From positions 1 to 9,536 of the forward strand of contig CAVFDI010000060.1 of the NCBI GenBank assembly GCA_963621145.1: a DNA stretch of 9,536 bases, in the 5' to 3' direction. The notes below the pieces were generated by a model. The model searched no databases, had not been told where the DNA came from, and saw only the letters and a list, made by a program, of their open reading frames with translations. This DNA is from W0P28-013 sp963621145. GTDB taxonomy: Bacteria > Bacteroidota > Bacteroidia > Bacteroidales > Paludibacteraceae. The position numbers and the translations under genes were made by a program. Shown here one piece after another: positions 1-8,017 of this stretch. Positions within the stretch are counted from its first letter, which is position 1, and each line of letters starts with the position of its first letter.

Positions 1-2
1 AT

Positions 3-77
3 TTCTATTTCAGAAAGAAAATGCACAAAAATCTTTTTGAGATAGAAAGAATTTTGGAGAAATCTGACTCTGACTAA
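3..77 (+). CDS. Possible 3' end of an unidentified gene (5' part outside window)
   Basis: The third forward frame is open from the left edge and stops with TAA at 75-77. It gives about 24 residues, ending in a charged helical stretch (HKNLFEIERILEKSDSD). The other two forward frames stop by about position 45. The residue mix looks more like a protein C-terminus than random AT-rich sequence, but 24 codons cannot prove coding. No family is recognised. If real, the gene converges on the minus-strand operon. Confidence 0.22.
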   Translation, partial: FYFRKKMHKNLFEIERILEKSDSD

Positions 78-209
78 GACGAAGACTTTTTTGATAGTAG
101 CAAGAAATTGTATAAAGTCTATAAAGGGGGCTTCTATTTATTGCGAGAAGAGTGAGGAATTTTTTGAATAAAGAATAAGGAATAAAGACAAAAGACTTTT
201 TAATTATCC

Positions 210-237
210 AATTATCTAATTTCCAATTACTTAATTA
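210..237 (+). repeat. Left copy of a 28-base perfect inverted repeat
   Basis: The sequence begins AATTATCTAATTTCC and ends CTTAATTA. It is identical over 28 bases to the reverse complement of 8632-8659. Outside the perfect core, similarity continues imperfectly leftward (GAATAAAGA, AATAAAGAC and TTTAAT words). The two copies bracket the whole four-gene operon and its promoter. It is AT-rich and simple in wording, so a dispersed genomic repeat is the most likely identity. Confidence 0.75.
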
Positions 238-271
238 AATTTTTGGCAAAGCTCGCGCCCCTGCCGCTACT

Positions 272-293
272 TTTCTTTGGTCGTCAAAAGAAA
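272..293. repeat. Small T/A hairpin (TTTCTTT / AAAGAAA)
   Basis: A 7-base arm at 272-278 pairs with 287-293 across an 8-base loop. It follows a GC-rich patch (250-266) in an otherwise AT-rich region. It could be a weak terminator-like structure for a rightward transcript or part of a dispersed repeat. Nothing in the sequence decides between these. Confidence 0.35.
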
Positions 294-320
294 TGAACGA
301 AAAAAAATTACGCCATCAAC

Positions 321-341
321 GGATGTGGCATGCCGCGTTCC
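321..341. repeat. Short palindromic repeat (REP-like)
   Basis: The core ATGTGGCA/TGCCGCGT is self-complementary over 16 bases when G-T wobble pairs are allowed. The flanks start with GG and end with TCC. Its reverse complement begins GTAGGAACG, which resembles the start of the longer palindrome at 8235-8263 (GTAGAGACG). Both may belong to one dispersed intergenic palindrome family, but two divergent copies are not proof. Confidence 0.4.
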
Positions 342-403
342 TACAACAAGAAACTAGAAACCAAAAATTTAGAAATAAAAATCGCTTCAACGCTTCAACA
401 AAA

Positions 404-419
404 ATCAACCAATCAACCA
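404..419 (+). repeat. Two tandem copies of ATCAACCA
   Basis: Two exact 8-base units lie end to end. Read on the other strand they are TGGTTGAT, the same 8-base theme as the three units at 8099-8121 on the other side of the operon. Confidence 0.6.
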
Positions 420-433
420 AATCCACAACACCG

Positions 434-470
434 CACAAAACAAACCGAGGCTACCAAATGGTGGCCTCGG
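434..470 (-). terminator. Rho-independent terminator of the operon
   Basis: Two 11-base arms (445-455 and 460-470, outer part CCGAGGC/GCCTCGG) enclose a 4-base loop. Read leftward on the minus strand there are seven GC-rich pairs, one C-A mismatch, then three more pairs. The exiting transcript then reads UUUGUUUUGUG. It starts 25 bases past the stop of the last operon gene at 496. On the plus strand the mismatch becomes a G-U pair but no U-tract follows, so the terminator works best for the minus-strand operon. Confidence 0.75.
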
Positions 471-495
471 TGGTTGTGGTTGCAGTGTTGCAGGG

Positions 496-1827
496 TTATT
501 TGATTCTTACGCCGTGTATGTTGTAACGCTCACCATCTTTGAGAATGATGATTTGGCGCAGGTCTGCATCGTAGTACTTGATGGGGCGATTGGTTTCGTC
601 GGCTTTGATGCTTGGCAGGGCAGTGGCAGCACAAAGACTCCAGCGATATTTGGAAGCATCCGAGAAATCAAGAGTGATTTCCTCTTCCGCGCCAAATTTC
701 ATATTTTCAATGCCTTCCCATTCCCCATCGTCTTCTTTAGGCTCTTCAATCCATGTTTCCCAATCTGATCCGGCAGTTATGCTGGTAACACCATATTCAG
801 TACCCTCTTCGGCGGTAACTTGTACAGTATATGTGCTTCCCGAAACGAGATCCATTGTATCGCGCCCCCATTCATTGAAAGCACCAGAAATAGCTGGGTG
901 AACCTCTGCACAAGTAGGAATGGTTATATTGATGGTATAGGTGTGGCTCTCACGAGTGATGCAACGCCCCCAAAGATAGGTCTCTGCATCACGGAGATCG
1001 AAGACGATTTCAGCCTCTGCACCAGTTTTCTTGTTGTTACCATTATTATCATTATCTGCACGCACCCATTCGCCATCTGTATTAACGAATATGTAAGAAT
1101 CATCAATCCAATCCGGTTCAGTAACAATCGCTCCGGTTGTATCCATCACGCCGTTAACGATTTGATATTCTGTTTCTTCAGCGGCTTTGAATTTATACTC
1201 GTAATATCCATTCGGTAGATATTTCATGGTGCTATCCACATTTACTGTCATTTGTGTAAATTTCCATCCGTTCATCGCACCTACAACAAACGGAACAGCG
1301 TACGGATTGCAACTGCTGTTAATCACCGCAATCGTGTAGTTGTGGTAAACTGCAGTACACGGGTTCGATTTCCATGCCGTTACGGCATACACATTCGGTG
1401 CATCCTTACCATAGGTCTTGAGGTCTATTTCACCAGAGAACCCTCCCTTAACAACAGTTACCGCACCGCGAATTATTTCGGCAGCACCTACTTGATAAGC
1501 CCAGTTGAATGCGCCATCTGCATCGAGCATAACTGGCTTACCTTGGATGTCATCACTTTCGTCGTCAACGGCAACTACATACCAGCCGTCATACCCTTCA
1601 ACGGCTTCGAATTTGGAACAGTTGGCAACATCTGCGTCCCAATTGTTGTATGTACCTACAAAAACGACATCGTAACATGCCATATCGGCAGGTACAAAGA
1701 TACATACGCAGACTTGACCAGCCTCGTAATACCCTTGGAGAACAGCATCTGAAGGAACTTCCTCAAGCGATGCGAATGCGCTAACGCTCAGGCTAGCCGC
1801 AACCAAAAAAGAAAAAAATTTTTTCAT
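496..1827 (-). CDS. Secreted three-module protein in SusE/SusF position
   Basis: This 443-residue exported protein is probably a glycan-binding accessory of the SusC/SusD importer. Residues 1-19 are a type I signal peptide ending AFA; there is no lipobox. Three related modules follow: about 38-160, 161-290 and 295-400. Each has a strand-turn motif like those in CBM48 or SusE/SusF folds (VGTYNNW 57-63, VGAMNGW 182-188, ISGAFNEW 313-320). Modules 2 and 3 end alike (DLRDAETYLWGRC, DFSDASKYRWSLC). Each module has a possible disulfide pair: C51/C157, C173/C289, C306/C399. A tail (about 411-443) ends in DGERYNIHGVRIK. It is the last gene of the operon, 80 bases after susD. The signal peptide fixes the ATG at 1827. 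The order and motifs suggest ligand binding; no catalytic signature is seen, and the ligand is unknown. Confidence 0.8.
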   Translation of the reverse strand: MKKFFSFLVAASLSVSAFASLEEVPSDAVLQGYYEAGQVCVCIFVPADMACYDVVFVGTYNNWDADVANCSKFEAVEGYDGWYVVAVDDESDDIQGKPVMLDADGAFNWAYQVGAAEIIRGAVTVVKGGFSGEIDLKTYGKDAPNVYAVTAWKSNPCTAVYHNYTIAVINSSCNPYAVPFVVGAMNGWKFTQMTVNVDSTMKYLPNGYYEYKFKAAEETEYQIVNGVMDTTGAIVTEPDWIDDSYIFVNTDGEWVRADNDNNGNNKKTGAEAEIVFDLRDAETYLWGRCITRESHTYTINITIPTCAEVHPAISGAFNEWGRDTMDLVSGSTYTVQVTAEEGTEYGVTSITAGSDWETWIEEPKEDDGEWEGIENMKFGAEEEITLDFSDASKYRWSLCAATALPSIKADETNRPIKYYDADLRQIIILKDGERYNIHGVRIK

Positions 1828-1907
1828 AATACAAAAATAATTAAAGTGAATAAAAAAATGTTTATTAATGCATTGTCCATTGACTAATACATACTTTGCA
1901 TGTACCT

Positions 1908-3653
1908 TTAGTAGGTGTAACCATCGCCACCTTGGGTGCGGAACAGATTATTAGCATCGCCCTCAACATCTGTTTTGTAGTTGGGGTTCGAGCGTTTGTC
2001 TTCTGATGGTATCGGGAACCAATTCATATATTCTGGTGTTCCTGTAACATAGTTTTGAACGCCATCGTCTTTGGCCATACGCCCTTCCCAATGGTAGCGG
2101 TTTACATCGGCTGCTTCGCCAAAGAAGCGTCCGAAGCGAACCAAATCGATGCGGCGGCGACCTTCGTAATAAAACTCACGACTCCATTCGTCCAACAAAG
2201 TTTGCTCGTCGAGCGAAGGCAGCGGGTCGGCATTAGCACGCGCACGAATGACATTGTTGATAATATCCAATGCGCCAGCCACATTGCCACTGCGGAATTT
2301 AGCCTCTGCTTGAATCATGTATGCTTCGGCAAGGCGCAACAATGGGATATCTGTATCGGGCCAGTCGTTGCTCTGGCGTGGCGACAACTTGGGCAATGCT
2401 GCCGACGAATAAACACCTGTGAATTTCAAAGCCGCCCACGAATCGAACAGATATTTTGTGTCCTCAATGTCTTGATTCCCTTTCAAGGAGAAAGTATAGC
2501 CCGTAGCAGGAGCATAAGAACACAAGATGGCGCGGTCGTCGTGCAGTTTTGCTGGCATTTCGTATTCGTCGTATTTCATTTCAAGTGCCGTATTGCGGTC
2601 AATTCCCATGGGGTCGAGAAACTTATCAACCATAGTAGGCGATGTGCGCATAGAGTGCCATTCTGCTTCAATACCCCAGGCCGTCATTCCTGCAATGCGT
2701 TGAGCACCTACCAGCATCATCGAACTCGCAAAACTCTGCGCATAAAGCCCATCTTGGTAAATTTGCAGCAGCGACTCTTTGATAATCTCTTTACGATGGT
2801 TATCGCCCATAAAGAGTTGCTGATAGGCGGTGTAAACAAATGCCGAGTCGGTTGTAATTTTCTCGGTGACAAGAGAATGTTGAGGGTTGTCGTTTATTAC
2901 AGCCGTCGCCATTTCGAGTGCCTTGTCCCAAGTTTTGTTTGCCACCCATGCGCTGTTGTATTTGTTGTAAATATCGGCATTGAGATAGGTGCGCGCCAAC
3001 AAAAGTTGTGCAGCGGCTTTTCCCACGCGATAGTCGGACACTCTTGCGGCTGGCAGTTTGTCGATTAGGTCTTTCAATTCATCAACCAACCAAGCGTATA
3101 TTTCGTGGCGAGGTTTGAAATGTGGATATTCGGTCGATTCTTCGATGCTAAACGGCACATACAGATACATATCCATCAGATAGTAGTAGTGGAGTGCGCG
3201 TATGAAACGAACCTCTGCTTGTCGGTATTGCTCTTCTTGAGAATCGCCTTTTGCGTAGTTGAGGTAGTGGTTGCAGTACTTGATGTTGAGGTTTAGGCGT
3301 GTATAAATTGCCCGAATCATCGTGTTTGTACCTGTCCAGTTTGTTTGGTTCAACTGTTTTGACTCGGCATCGTTCCAAATCCACCAAGCCTCGTCGGTCG
3401 AAAGTTCGTTGCAATACCAAATGGTACGGTAAAAACCAGATGTTCCAGCGTCGATATCTTCTACATCAGAGTCGCTATCGGGACCAGACTGCCCAATGAG
3501 AGCCATACAAGCATAGCATTTGGTGAACATACGATCCTGATTGAACGATGTAGAAGAATTGGGATCGATAGGTGTAGTATTGAGGTCGTTCACACACCCT
3601 ATCAGGCTCACCGCCGCCAGCGATAGGAGTTGTATTTTCAAAAACTTATTCAT
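1908..3653 (-). CDS. SusD/RagB family nutrient-binding outer membrane lipoprotein
   Basis: This 581-residue surface lipoprotein forms the substrate-binding lid over the SusC-type barrel encoded just upstream. The signal peptide ends in the lipobox SLIGC, with lipidation expected at Cys20. The N-terminal helical part holds the SusD-like stretch AEVRFIRALHYYYLMDMY (146-163), part of the TPR scaffold that contacts SusC. The C-terminal RagB/SusD domain shows PLLRLAEAYMIQAEAKF (437-453), the hallmark EFYYEGRRRIDLVRFGRF (493-510), and a late IPSEDKRSNPNYKTD (548-562). Length and motif order are typical of a complete family member with no frameshift. It starts 29 bases after the susC stop. No Shine-Dalgarno is visible, as is usual in Bacteroidota; the lipobox distance supports the ATG at 3653. 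The family binds sugars or peptides, and the sequence does not say which. Confidence 0.96.
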   Translation of the reverse strand: MNKFLKIQLLSLAAVSLIGCVNDLNTTPIDPNSSTSFNQDRMFTKCYACMALIGQSGPDSDSDVEDIDAGTSGFYRTIWYCNELSTDEAWWIWNDAESKQLNQTNWTGTNTMIRAIYTRLNLNIKYCNHYLNYAKGDSQEEQYRQAEVRFIRALHYYYLMDMYLYVPFSIEESTEYPHFKPRHEIYAWLVDELKDLIDKLPAARVSDYRVGKAAAQLLLARTYLNADIYNKYNSAWVANKTWDKALEMATAVINDNPQHSLVTEKITTDSAFVYTAYQQLFMGDNHRKEIIKESLLQIYQDGLYAQSFASSMMLVGAQRIAGMTAWGIEAEWHSMRTSPTMVDKFLDPMGIDRNTALEMKYDEYEMPAKLHDDRAILCSYAPATGYTFSLKGNQDIEDTKYLFDSWAALKFTGVYSSAALPKLSPRQSNDWPDTDIPLLRLAEAYMIQAEAKFRSGNVAGALDIINNVIRARANADPLPSLDEQTLLDEWSREFYYEGRRRIDLVRFGRFFGEAADVNRYHWEGRMAKDDGVQNYVTGTPEYMNWFPIPSEDKRSNPNYKTDVEGDANNLFRTQGGDGYTY

Positions 3654-3682
3654 AGTGTTTGTATAAAAATTGGATTTAACAA

Positions 3683-6600
3683 TTAGAATTGTAGGGAGAT
3701 GCCCAATATGGTTGTCATCGAGCGTGGGTAGATGGTATTATCTACGCCGTAGGTGCCTACTTCTGGGTCTAATCCAGAGTATTTTGTTATGACAAATGGG
3801 TTGGAGATGGTGCAGTAGGCGCGTCCCGATATTTTTGATTTTTGGAACGAGTAGCCCAGCGTGATGTTGTCGCAGCGCAGGAACGAAGCGTTCTCCAAAA
3901 AGCGGTCGGTAATGTCATACTCCGCATTGCCAATAATGGTTTTCCCATCTTCGCTATAGATGGTCATGTTGTAGCCATCGGCATAGTATGTGTCGAACAC
4001 GGCAGTTGGCAGTGTTTTGTAATAGCCATCACGCGCCAAGTTGCCTATAGGCACATTTTGCAGGCGAGTAGAGATAACATTGTTGAATACATAGTTGCCG
4101 ATATTTGCTCGGAAAGAGAGGCCTAAATCGAAATTGTAGAATTGGAACTTGGTTTGGAAACCCATTGTAACAGGCGCTACTGGGTTGTGTTTCAGCACTT
4201 TGTCCGATTCGTCGATTGTGTCATCTCCATCTTGATCGACAATGTACCAATACTTTGTACCGTCCTCGCGCCTTGCCGAACGCGTTTCGTAAACATAGAA
4301 GGTGTTGGTTGCGTACCCCACAGCAAACTTGGTAATGGATTTACCACTCAAGCCTGCGCCACCATATACATTACCGTCGATCATGGTTTCGTCGCCATTG
4401 ATTTTGGTAATTTTGTTTTGGTTCCAAGTTACATTATAGCCGAAATCCCATTTGAATTTCTTGCCATAATCCAAAAGCACTGCATTGATGGCAAATTCCA
4501 CACCCTGATTTTGCAACGATCCGATATTCGACATCACGCGTTTGCGGAAATTGGTGCCGATAGCCACATTGACATTGTTCAGCAGGTCGGTTGTGTTGCG
4601 GAAATAGTAGTCGATGCTACCCGAAATGCGGTTGTTGAGGAAAGCAAAGTCGATACCAACGTTGTAAGTGGTGGTTTTTTCCCAAGTCAGGTCGGGATTA
4701 AACGCATTGGGACGGTCTGATATATACAAAATGTTACCGTTTGCATCGGTTACTTGTTCCACCGTTTTTCCATCGTTGTTTTCGGTAGCATAGTTTGAAC
4801 TGCCCACTGGGTAGTACGAAGTGTGTCCAGTGGTTTGTGTGTATGAGGGCATATACGAGTAGTCGCCGATGCCATCTTGCTGGCCCGTGATACCATAGCC
4901 AAGACGCAGTTTCAAATCATTGACGGCATTGATATCTCTCAAGAATGTCTCCTTGATTTTCCAGCCCAACGCTACCGATGGGAACACACCCCAGCGATGG
5001 TCTTTGGAGAATCGGCTCGAACCATCGCCACGCACTGTGGCAGTGAGCATAATCTGATTCCAGCCTATCCAATTCATACGGCCAAAGAACGACACCAAAT
5101 AGTTTTCGCCCATACCTGTTGCCGAATAGACATAGGCAGGCTGATTTCGTTTTGTAATATCGCCCATATAGGTCGCAGGATAGATACCATTGCCATGGTT
5201 CTTGTATTCGTTGTAGAAGTGTTGCCACTCGTAACCGCCCATAATATCGAAATGTTGGCTGGCTTCTTCCCAATCGTGTCCGTATTGTGCAAAGCAGTTG
5301 AATTGAAGGTTGTATTTCCCTTTCGATTCTTCGCCGTACCAACCTGTATAGTGGTTGGCAGTGCCAAACATACTATTTTCGTTTATCGATTTACCAAACG
5401 AGTAGTCGGCACCAAAATTGGCGTGAAGCATCAAATCTTCAAAACCGTGTACTTTGTAGGTTGCCTCAAAGTTTCCGACGAATTGTCCTGCTTTTGAGGT
5501 ATTCGATTGGTGTTCTAACTGCGCAAGCGGGTTTGCGGTCGATTTCAAACTATACATCCAATAGGGGTCATCGTATGGTCCATTGGCATTCGACGATGTG
5601 CCTAATGGCTGAAAATACCCACCCCAATGTTGATCCAATTCGTGTTTGGTAATGTAATACTGTTTGCCTTCGGTTTCGCCTGCAAGTATTGGATCACCAT
5701 AGATATTGGTCAAATCGCCCGATGAATATATCGGCTGCGTGGGATCTTTGTCCAAATAGACTCCCGATATGCCAGGTTCGTACTCGTTGTAGATGTACAT
5801 TCCCTTCGCATTTACATTGAAAATCAGGTGATTATCCAAAAACGATGGGTTGAGATTGAGCGATGCCGTAACGCGCTGCATTTGCGAGCCTTTTACTGTA
5901 CCATTGTTGAGCGTATAACCAAGCGATGTACGATAGGGCATATCCACGGACTTATCCTTGTAACCGCCCATGATAGAAACATTATGGTCTGTCGAAATCG
6001 ATGTGCGATAAATTTGGTCGAACCAATCGACATTGTCGTTCATCAGGTATCGATTGGCTTCGTACGATTGACCTGAAGCAGTGGCATACGCACGCAATTC
6101 GTCGCCATTCAGTGTTTCGAGATGATTGGTTACTGTACCAAAACTAACATTTCCATCGTAATTTATCTTCAATTTGGAGCCAGATTTGCCTTTTTTGGTG
6201 GTAATCAAGATAACGCCATTTGAGGCGCGCGAACCGTAAATAGCCGTGGCCGAAGCGTCTTTCAACACCGTGAAAGTCTCGATGTCATTTGGATTTACCA
6301 ACGACAATGGATTACTCACGCCCTGAATGCCATTGTTGTCCATCGCCAAACCGTCGATAACGATGAGCGGGTCGTTGCTCGCATTCAACGACGAGCCGCC
6401 ACGAATACGAATGGTAGCACCTGCGCCAGGCGTACCGCCATCGGTTGTGATGTTCACACCAGCGATTTTGCCCTGCAACATATCTTGTGCAGCGACATTC
6501 ATACCTTTGTTCATGTCGTCGGGCTTGATGGCGGTAACCGAGCCAGTGGCATCGTTCTTTTTCACTACGCCGTAGCCAACCACCACCACATCGTCGAGCA

Positions 6601-6913
6601 CAGCGGCATCTTCGTGCAGTGTAACTTGCAAGTTTGTTTGACCATTTATGGGAACAATCTCCTCTTTGTAGCCAATGTAGGAGATTTGCAGTGTAGCATC
6701 GCTTGCCACATTGAGGCTGAAATTACCATCGATGTCGGTGATGGTGCCGTTGGTTGTGCCTACAACCAAAATGCTTGCGCCAATAACTGGCTCGCCAGTG
6801 GCATCTTTCACAACGCCAGACACCGCAGTCTGTGCGTAGGTTACTATCGTACCAACAAACATCAGTATTCCTACCAATGCTATACGCGTTATATTAAAGC
6901 AGTTGTTTTTCAT
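3683..6913 (-). CDS. SusC/RagA family TonB-linked outer membrane transporter
   Basis: This 1076-residue outer-membrane beta-barrel imports bulky nutrients using energy from TonB-ExbBD. The signal peptide ends about residue 27 (VTYA). A CarboxypepD_reg-like domain covers about 29-100 (SGVVKDATGEPVIGAS, then GNFSL). The TonB box is DDVVVVGYG (107-115). The plug follows at about 119-240, with the family signatures IRIRGGSSLN (168-177) and LKDASATAIYGSRASNGVI (217-235). The rest is barrel, ending in GISLQF with a terminal aromatic as expected for outer-membrane insertion. No N-terminal STN or sigma-regulator extension precedes the carboxypeptidase-like domain, so it is not expected to signal through an anti-sigma factor. 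It lies 38 bases after the lipoprotein gene and 29 before susD. It is intact and of usual length. Substrate is not predictable from family membership. Confidence 0.97.
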   Translation of the reverse strand: MKNNCFNITRIALVGILMFVGTIVTYAQTAVSGVVKDATGEPVIGASILVVGTTNGTITDIDGNFSLNVASDATLQISYIGYKEEIVPINGQTNLQVTLHEDAAVLDDVVVVGYGVVKKNDATGSVTAIKPDDMNKGMNVAAQDMLQGKIAGVNITTDGGTPGAGATIRIRGGSSLNASNDPLIVIDGLAMDNNGIQGVSNPLSLVNPNDIETFTVLKDASATAIYGSRASNGVILITTKKGKSGSKLKINYDGNVSFGTVTNHLETLNGDELRAYATASGQSYEANRYLMNDNVDWFDQIYRTSISTDHNVSIMGGYKDKSVDMPYRTSLGYTLNNGTVKGSQMQRVTASLNLNPSFLDNHLIFNVNAKGMYIYNEYEPGISGVYLDKDPTQPIYSSGDLTNIYGDPILAGETEGKQYYITKHELDQHWGGYFQPLGTSSNANGPYDDPYWMYSLKSTANPLAQLEHQSNTSKAGQFVGNFEATYKVHGFEDLMLHANFGADYSFGKSINENSMFGTANHYTGWYGEESKGKYNLQFNCFAQYGHDWEEASQHFDIMGGYEWQHFYNEYKNHGNGIYPATYMGDITKRNQPAYVYSATGMGENYLVSFFGRMNWIGWNQIMLTATVRGDGSSRFSKDHRWGVFPSVALGWKIKETFLRDINAVNDLKLRLGYGITGQQDGIGDYSYMPSYTQTTGHTSYYPVGSSNYATENNDGKTVEQVTDANGNILYISDRPNAFNPDLTWEKTTTYNVGIDFAFLNNRISGSIDYYFRNTTDLLNNVNVAIGTNFRKRVMSNIGSLQNQGVEFAINAVLLDYGKKFKWDFGYNVTWNQNKITKINGDETMIDGNVYGGAGLSGKSITKFAVGYATNTFYVYETRSARREDGTKYWYIVDQDGDDTIDESDKVLKHNPVAPVTMGFQTKFQFYNFDLGLSFRANIGNYVFNNVISTRLQNVPIGNLARDGYYKTLPTAVFDTYYADGYNMTIYSEDGKTIIGNAEYDITDRFLENASFLRCDNITLGYSFQKSKISGRAYCTISNPFVITKYSGLDPEVGTYGVDNTIYPRSMTTILGISLQF

Positions 6914-6951
6914 TGATGTATTTTGATTTTCGGTTATTTACCACTGTTTTT

Positions 6952-7890
6952 TTAGGGTTGAGCAGCAACTGTTTTATAGGTTAAACCACCCAATAAAAAG
7001 GATATTTCTCCTGTTGTTTTGTCGGTAGTGTATTTCGAAATGCTCAATTGATCGCCCGTTACACCAGATTCTGTACTAACCAGTTCTATCACAAATTTTG
7101 CTCCCGACGACACATTGGAAAAATGCCAACTGCAATCGTACTCTTTTTTTTCTTCGCTTATTATTACTCTAGTTGAGTCGTCGCGATTGTATTTCGAACG
7201 CACAGAATGCTTGTAGAAATGACCTGTATTAGCCAATGTTTCTGGGTCTCGTTTCAGCGAAAAACGGAATCTGCAAGTTGTATCTGCATTGAGTGTATCC
7301 ATCTCGCCGCTAAACACCCTAATGGTATCGTAAATGAAGATTGGTGAAATAAAGATTGTTCTGATAGAATCTTTGAAGATACTATCCATTACCAAATCTC
7401 CTTCGTAATAGGCTTCCCATTCGGTGTTTGAAATAGACGCTAATGTTTCTTCCCATTTTTCGACTCTTGCGGTACAATTCACACCATCGCCGCCTATCAC
7501 ACGCCCATCGGGAGTGGTGAACGAATTGCCCGCATACCACAAGACATAGGGTGCTTCGGTACGCGGGGTAACATAAATGGAGTAGCGTGTGTTGTTTTCT
7601 GCCCATTCGCCATACTCATACGAGAGCGTATCTACTGATTTGGCTTGATAAACACCATCGCCAAATGCAATGGTACGATACACCAAACGATTGTCGGTAA
7701 CGCCACCAAGAAATTCGTACTCCGAAATGGTGAGTTTCTGCCCCTTCTCATCATATTGAGTAAGGCTGCGAGCACTTTTGTGGAGACTCTCTTTAATCAT
7801 GTCGTCGCAAATGTCGGTAACATCTGACTTTTGCCGACACGACACCACTGCGCAAGCCACAAAAATAATGGATAGTACTTTGAACCTCAT
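6952..7890 (-). CDS. Unrecognised lipoprotein, first gene of the SusC/SusD operon
   Basis: The protein has 312 residues. Its signal peptide has a short basic start (MRFK), a hydrophobic core and the lipobox AVVSC, giving lipidation at Cys18. The residues after the cysteine are RQKSDVTD, with acidic residues from position 23 onward, so surface or periplasmic display cannot be decided. The mature part looks beta-rich and soluble, with no further membrane segment. Stretches that may help a search are DNRLVYRTIAFGDGVYQ (66-82) and FTTPDGRVIGGDGV (124-137). LTISEYEF (53-60) and LSISKYTT (282-289), each followed by a VYRT or TYKT, hint at a weak internal repeat. I recognise no family. Being promoter-proximal to susC is atypical, since susC normally leads. 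Its place suggests co-expression with the importer, perhaps as a binding or assembly accessory. No enzyme motif is seen. Confidence 0.85.
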   Translation of the reverse strand: MRFKVLSIIFVACAVVSCRQKSDVTDICDDMIKESLHKSARSLTQYDEKGQKLTISEYEFLGGVTDNRLVYRTIAFGDGVYQAKSVDTLSYEYGEWAENNTRYSIYVTPRTEAPYVLWYAGNSFTTPDGRVIGGDGVNCTARVEKWEETLASISNTEWEAYYEGDLVMDSIFKDSIRTIFISPIFIYDTIRVFSGEMDTLNADTTCRFRFSLKRDPETLANTGHFYKHSVRSKYNRDDSTRVIISEEKKEYDCSWHFSNVSSGAKFVIELVSTESGVTGDQLSISKYTTDKTTGEISFLLGGLTYKTVAAQP

Positions 7891-7919
7891 GTGTTTGTTA
7901 GATTATTGGTTAATAGTTT

Positions 7920-8010
7920 TGTTCCAAAGTTCGCTTGCTGCCCTGCTGGCGGCGTTTTCGAGCAACTCGCCCTGCCCAAAAGTGTAGCAATTAAACCGTG
8001 GTTTATTTTT
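7920..8010 (-). other. Structured 5' leader of the operon
   Basis: If transcription starts near 8010, the operon carries a leader of about 120 bases. It contains a perfect 6-base hairpin with a 2-base loop (TAAACC/GGTTTA, 7992-8005) directly after the start site, a small CGAG/CTCG hairpin at about 7959-7969, and a wobble-paired GCTGCC/GGCGGC stem at about 7936-7952. The segment 7930-7980 is clearly more GC-rich than the DNA around it. No known riboswitch is recognised. It could be a regulatory leader or chance structure. Confidence 0.35.
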
Positions 8011-8017
8011 CACGCTG

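Larger units (their letters stand above)
78..433. other. Non-coding repeat-rich intergenic region, left flank of the operon
   Basis: No credible gene is seen here. The stretch is AT-rich and holds a 28-base sequence repeated in inverted orientation at 8632-8659, a T/A hairpin at 272-293, a wobble-tolerant palindrome at 321-341, and an 8-base tandem duplication at 404-419. A further direct duplication, GCTTCAAC twice, lies at about 383-398. The region upstream of the 28-mer (about 165-209) is made of variations on GAATAAAGA and AAAGAC that recur, inverted, at about 8660-8715. This looks like an accumulation of dispersed intergenic repeats rather than one element. Confidence 0.6.

Noticed and set aside
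293..526. Open frame on the plus strand (77 codons)
   Set aside because: It runs through simple repeats, the operon terminator and the 3' end of the minus-strand gene. The translation is low-complexity (runs of K, N, T and V) with no recognisable features.
1832..1839. TATTTTTG just upstream of the last operon gene, matching the -7 consensus
   Set aside because: It sits only five bases before the start codon, has no TTTG-like -33 box at the right distance, and lies in AT-rich DNA where such a match is expected by chance.
2055..3068. 337-codon plus-strand open frame
   Set aside because: It lies wholly antisense to the well-supported SusD gene. The translation is cysteine- and histidine-rich with no domain, as expected for an antisense shadow frame.
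4142..5497. Two long plus-strand open frames (4142-4720 and 4877-5497)
   Set aside because: Both are antisense to the SusC barrel domain. The SusC frame has all the family signatures, and these show none.
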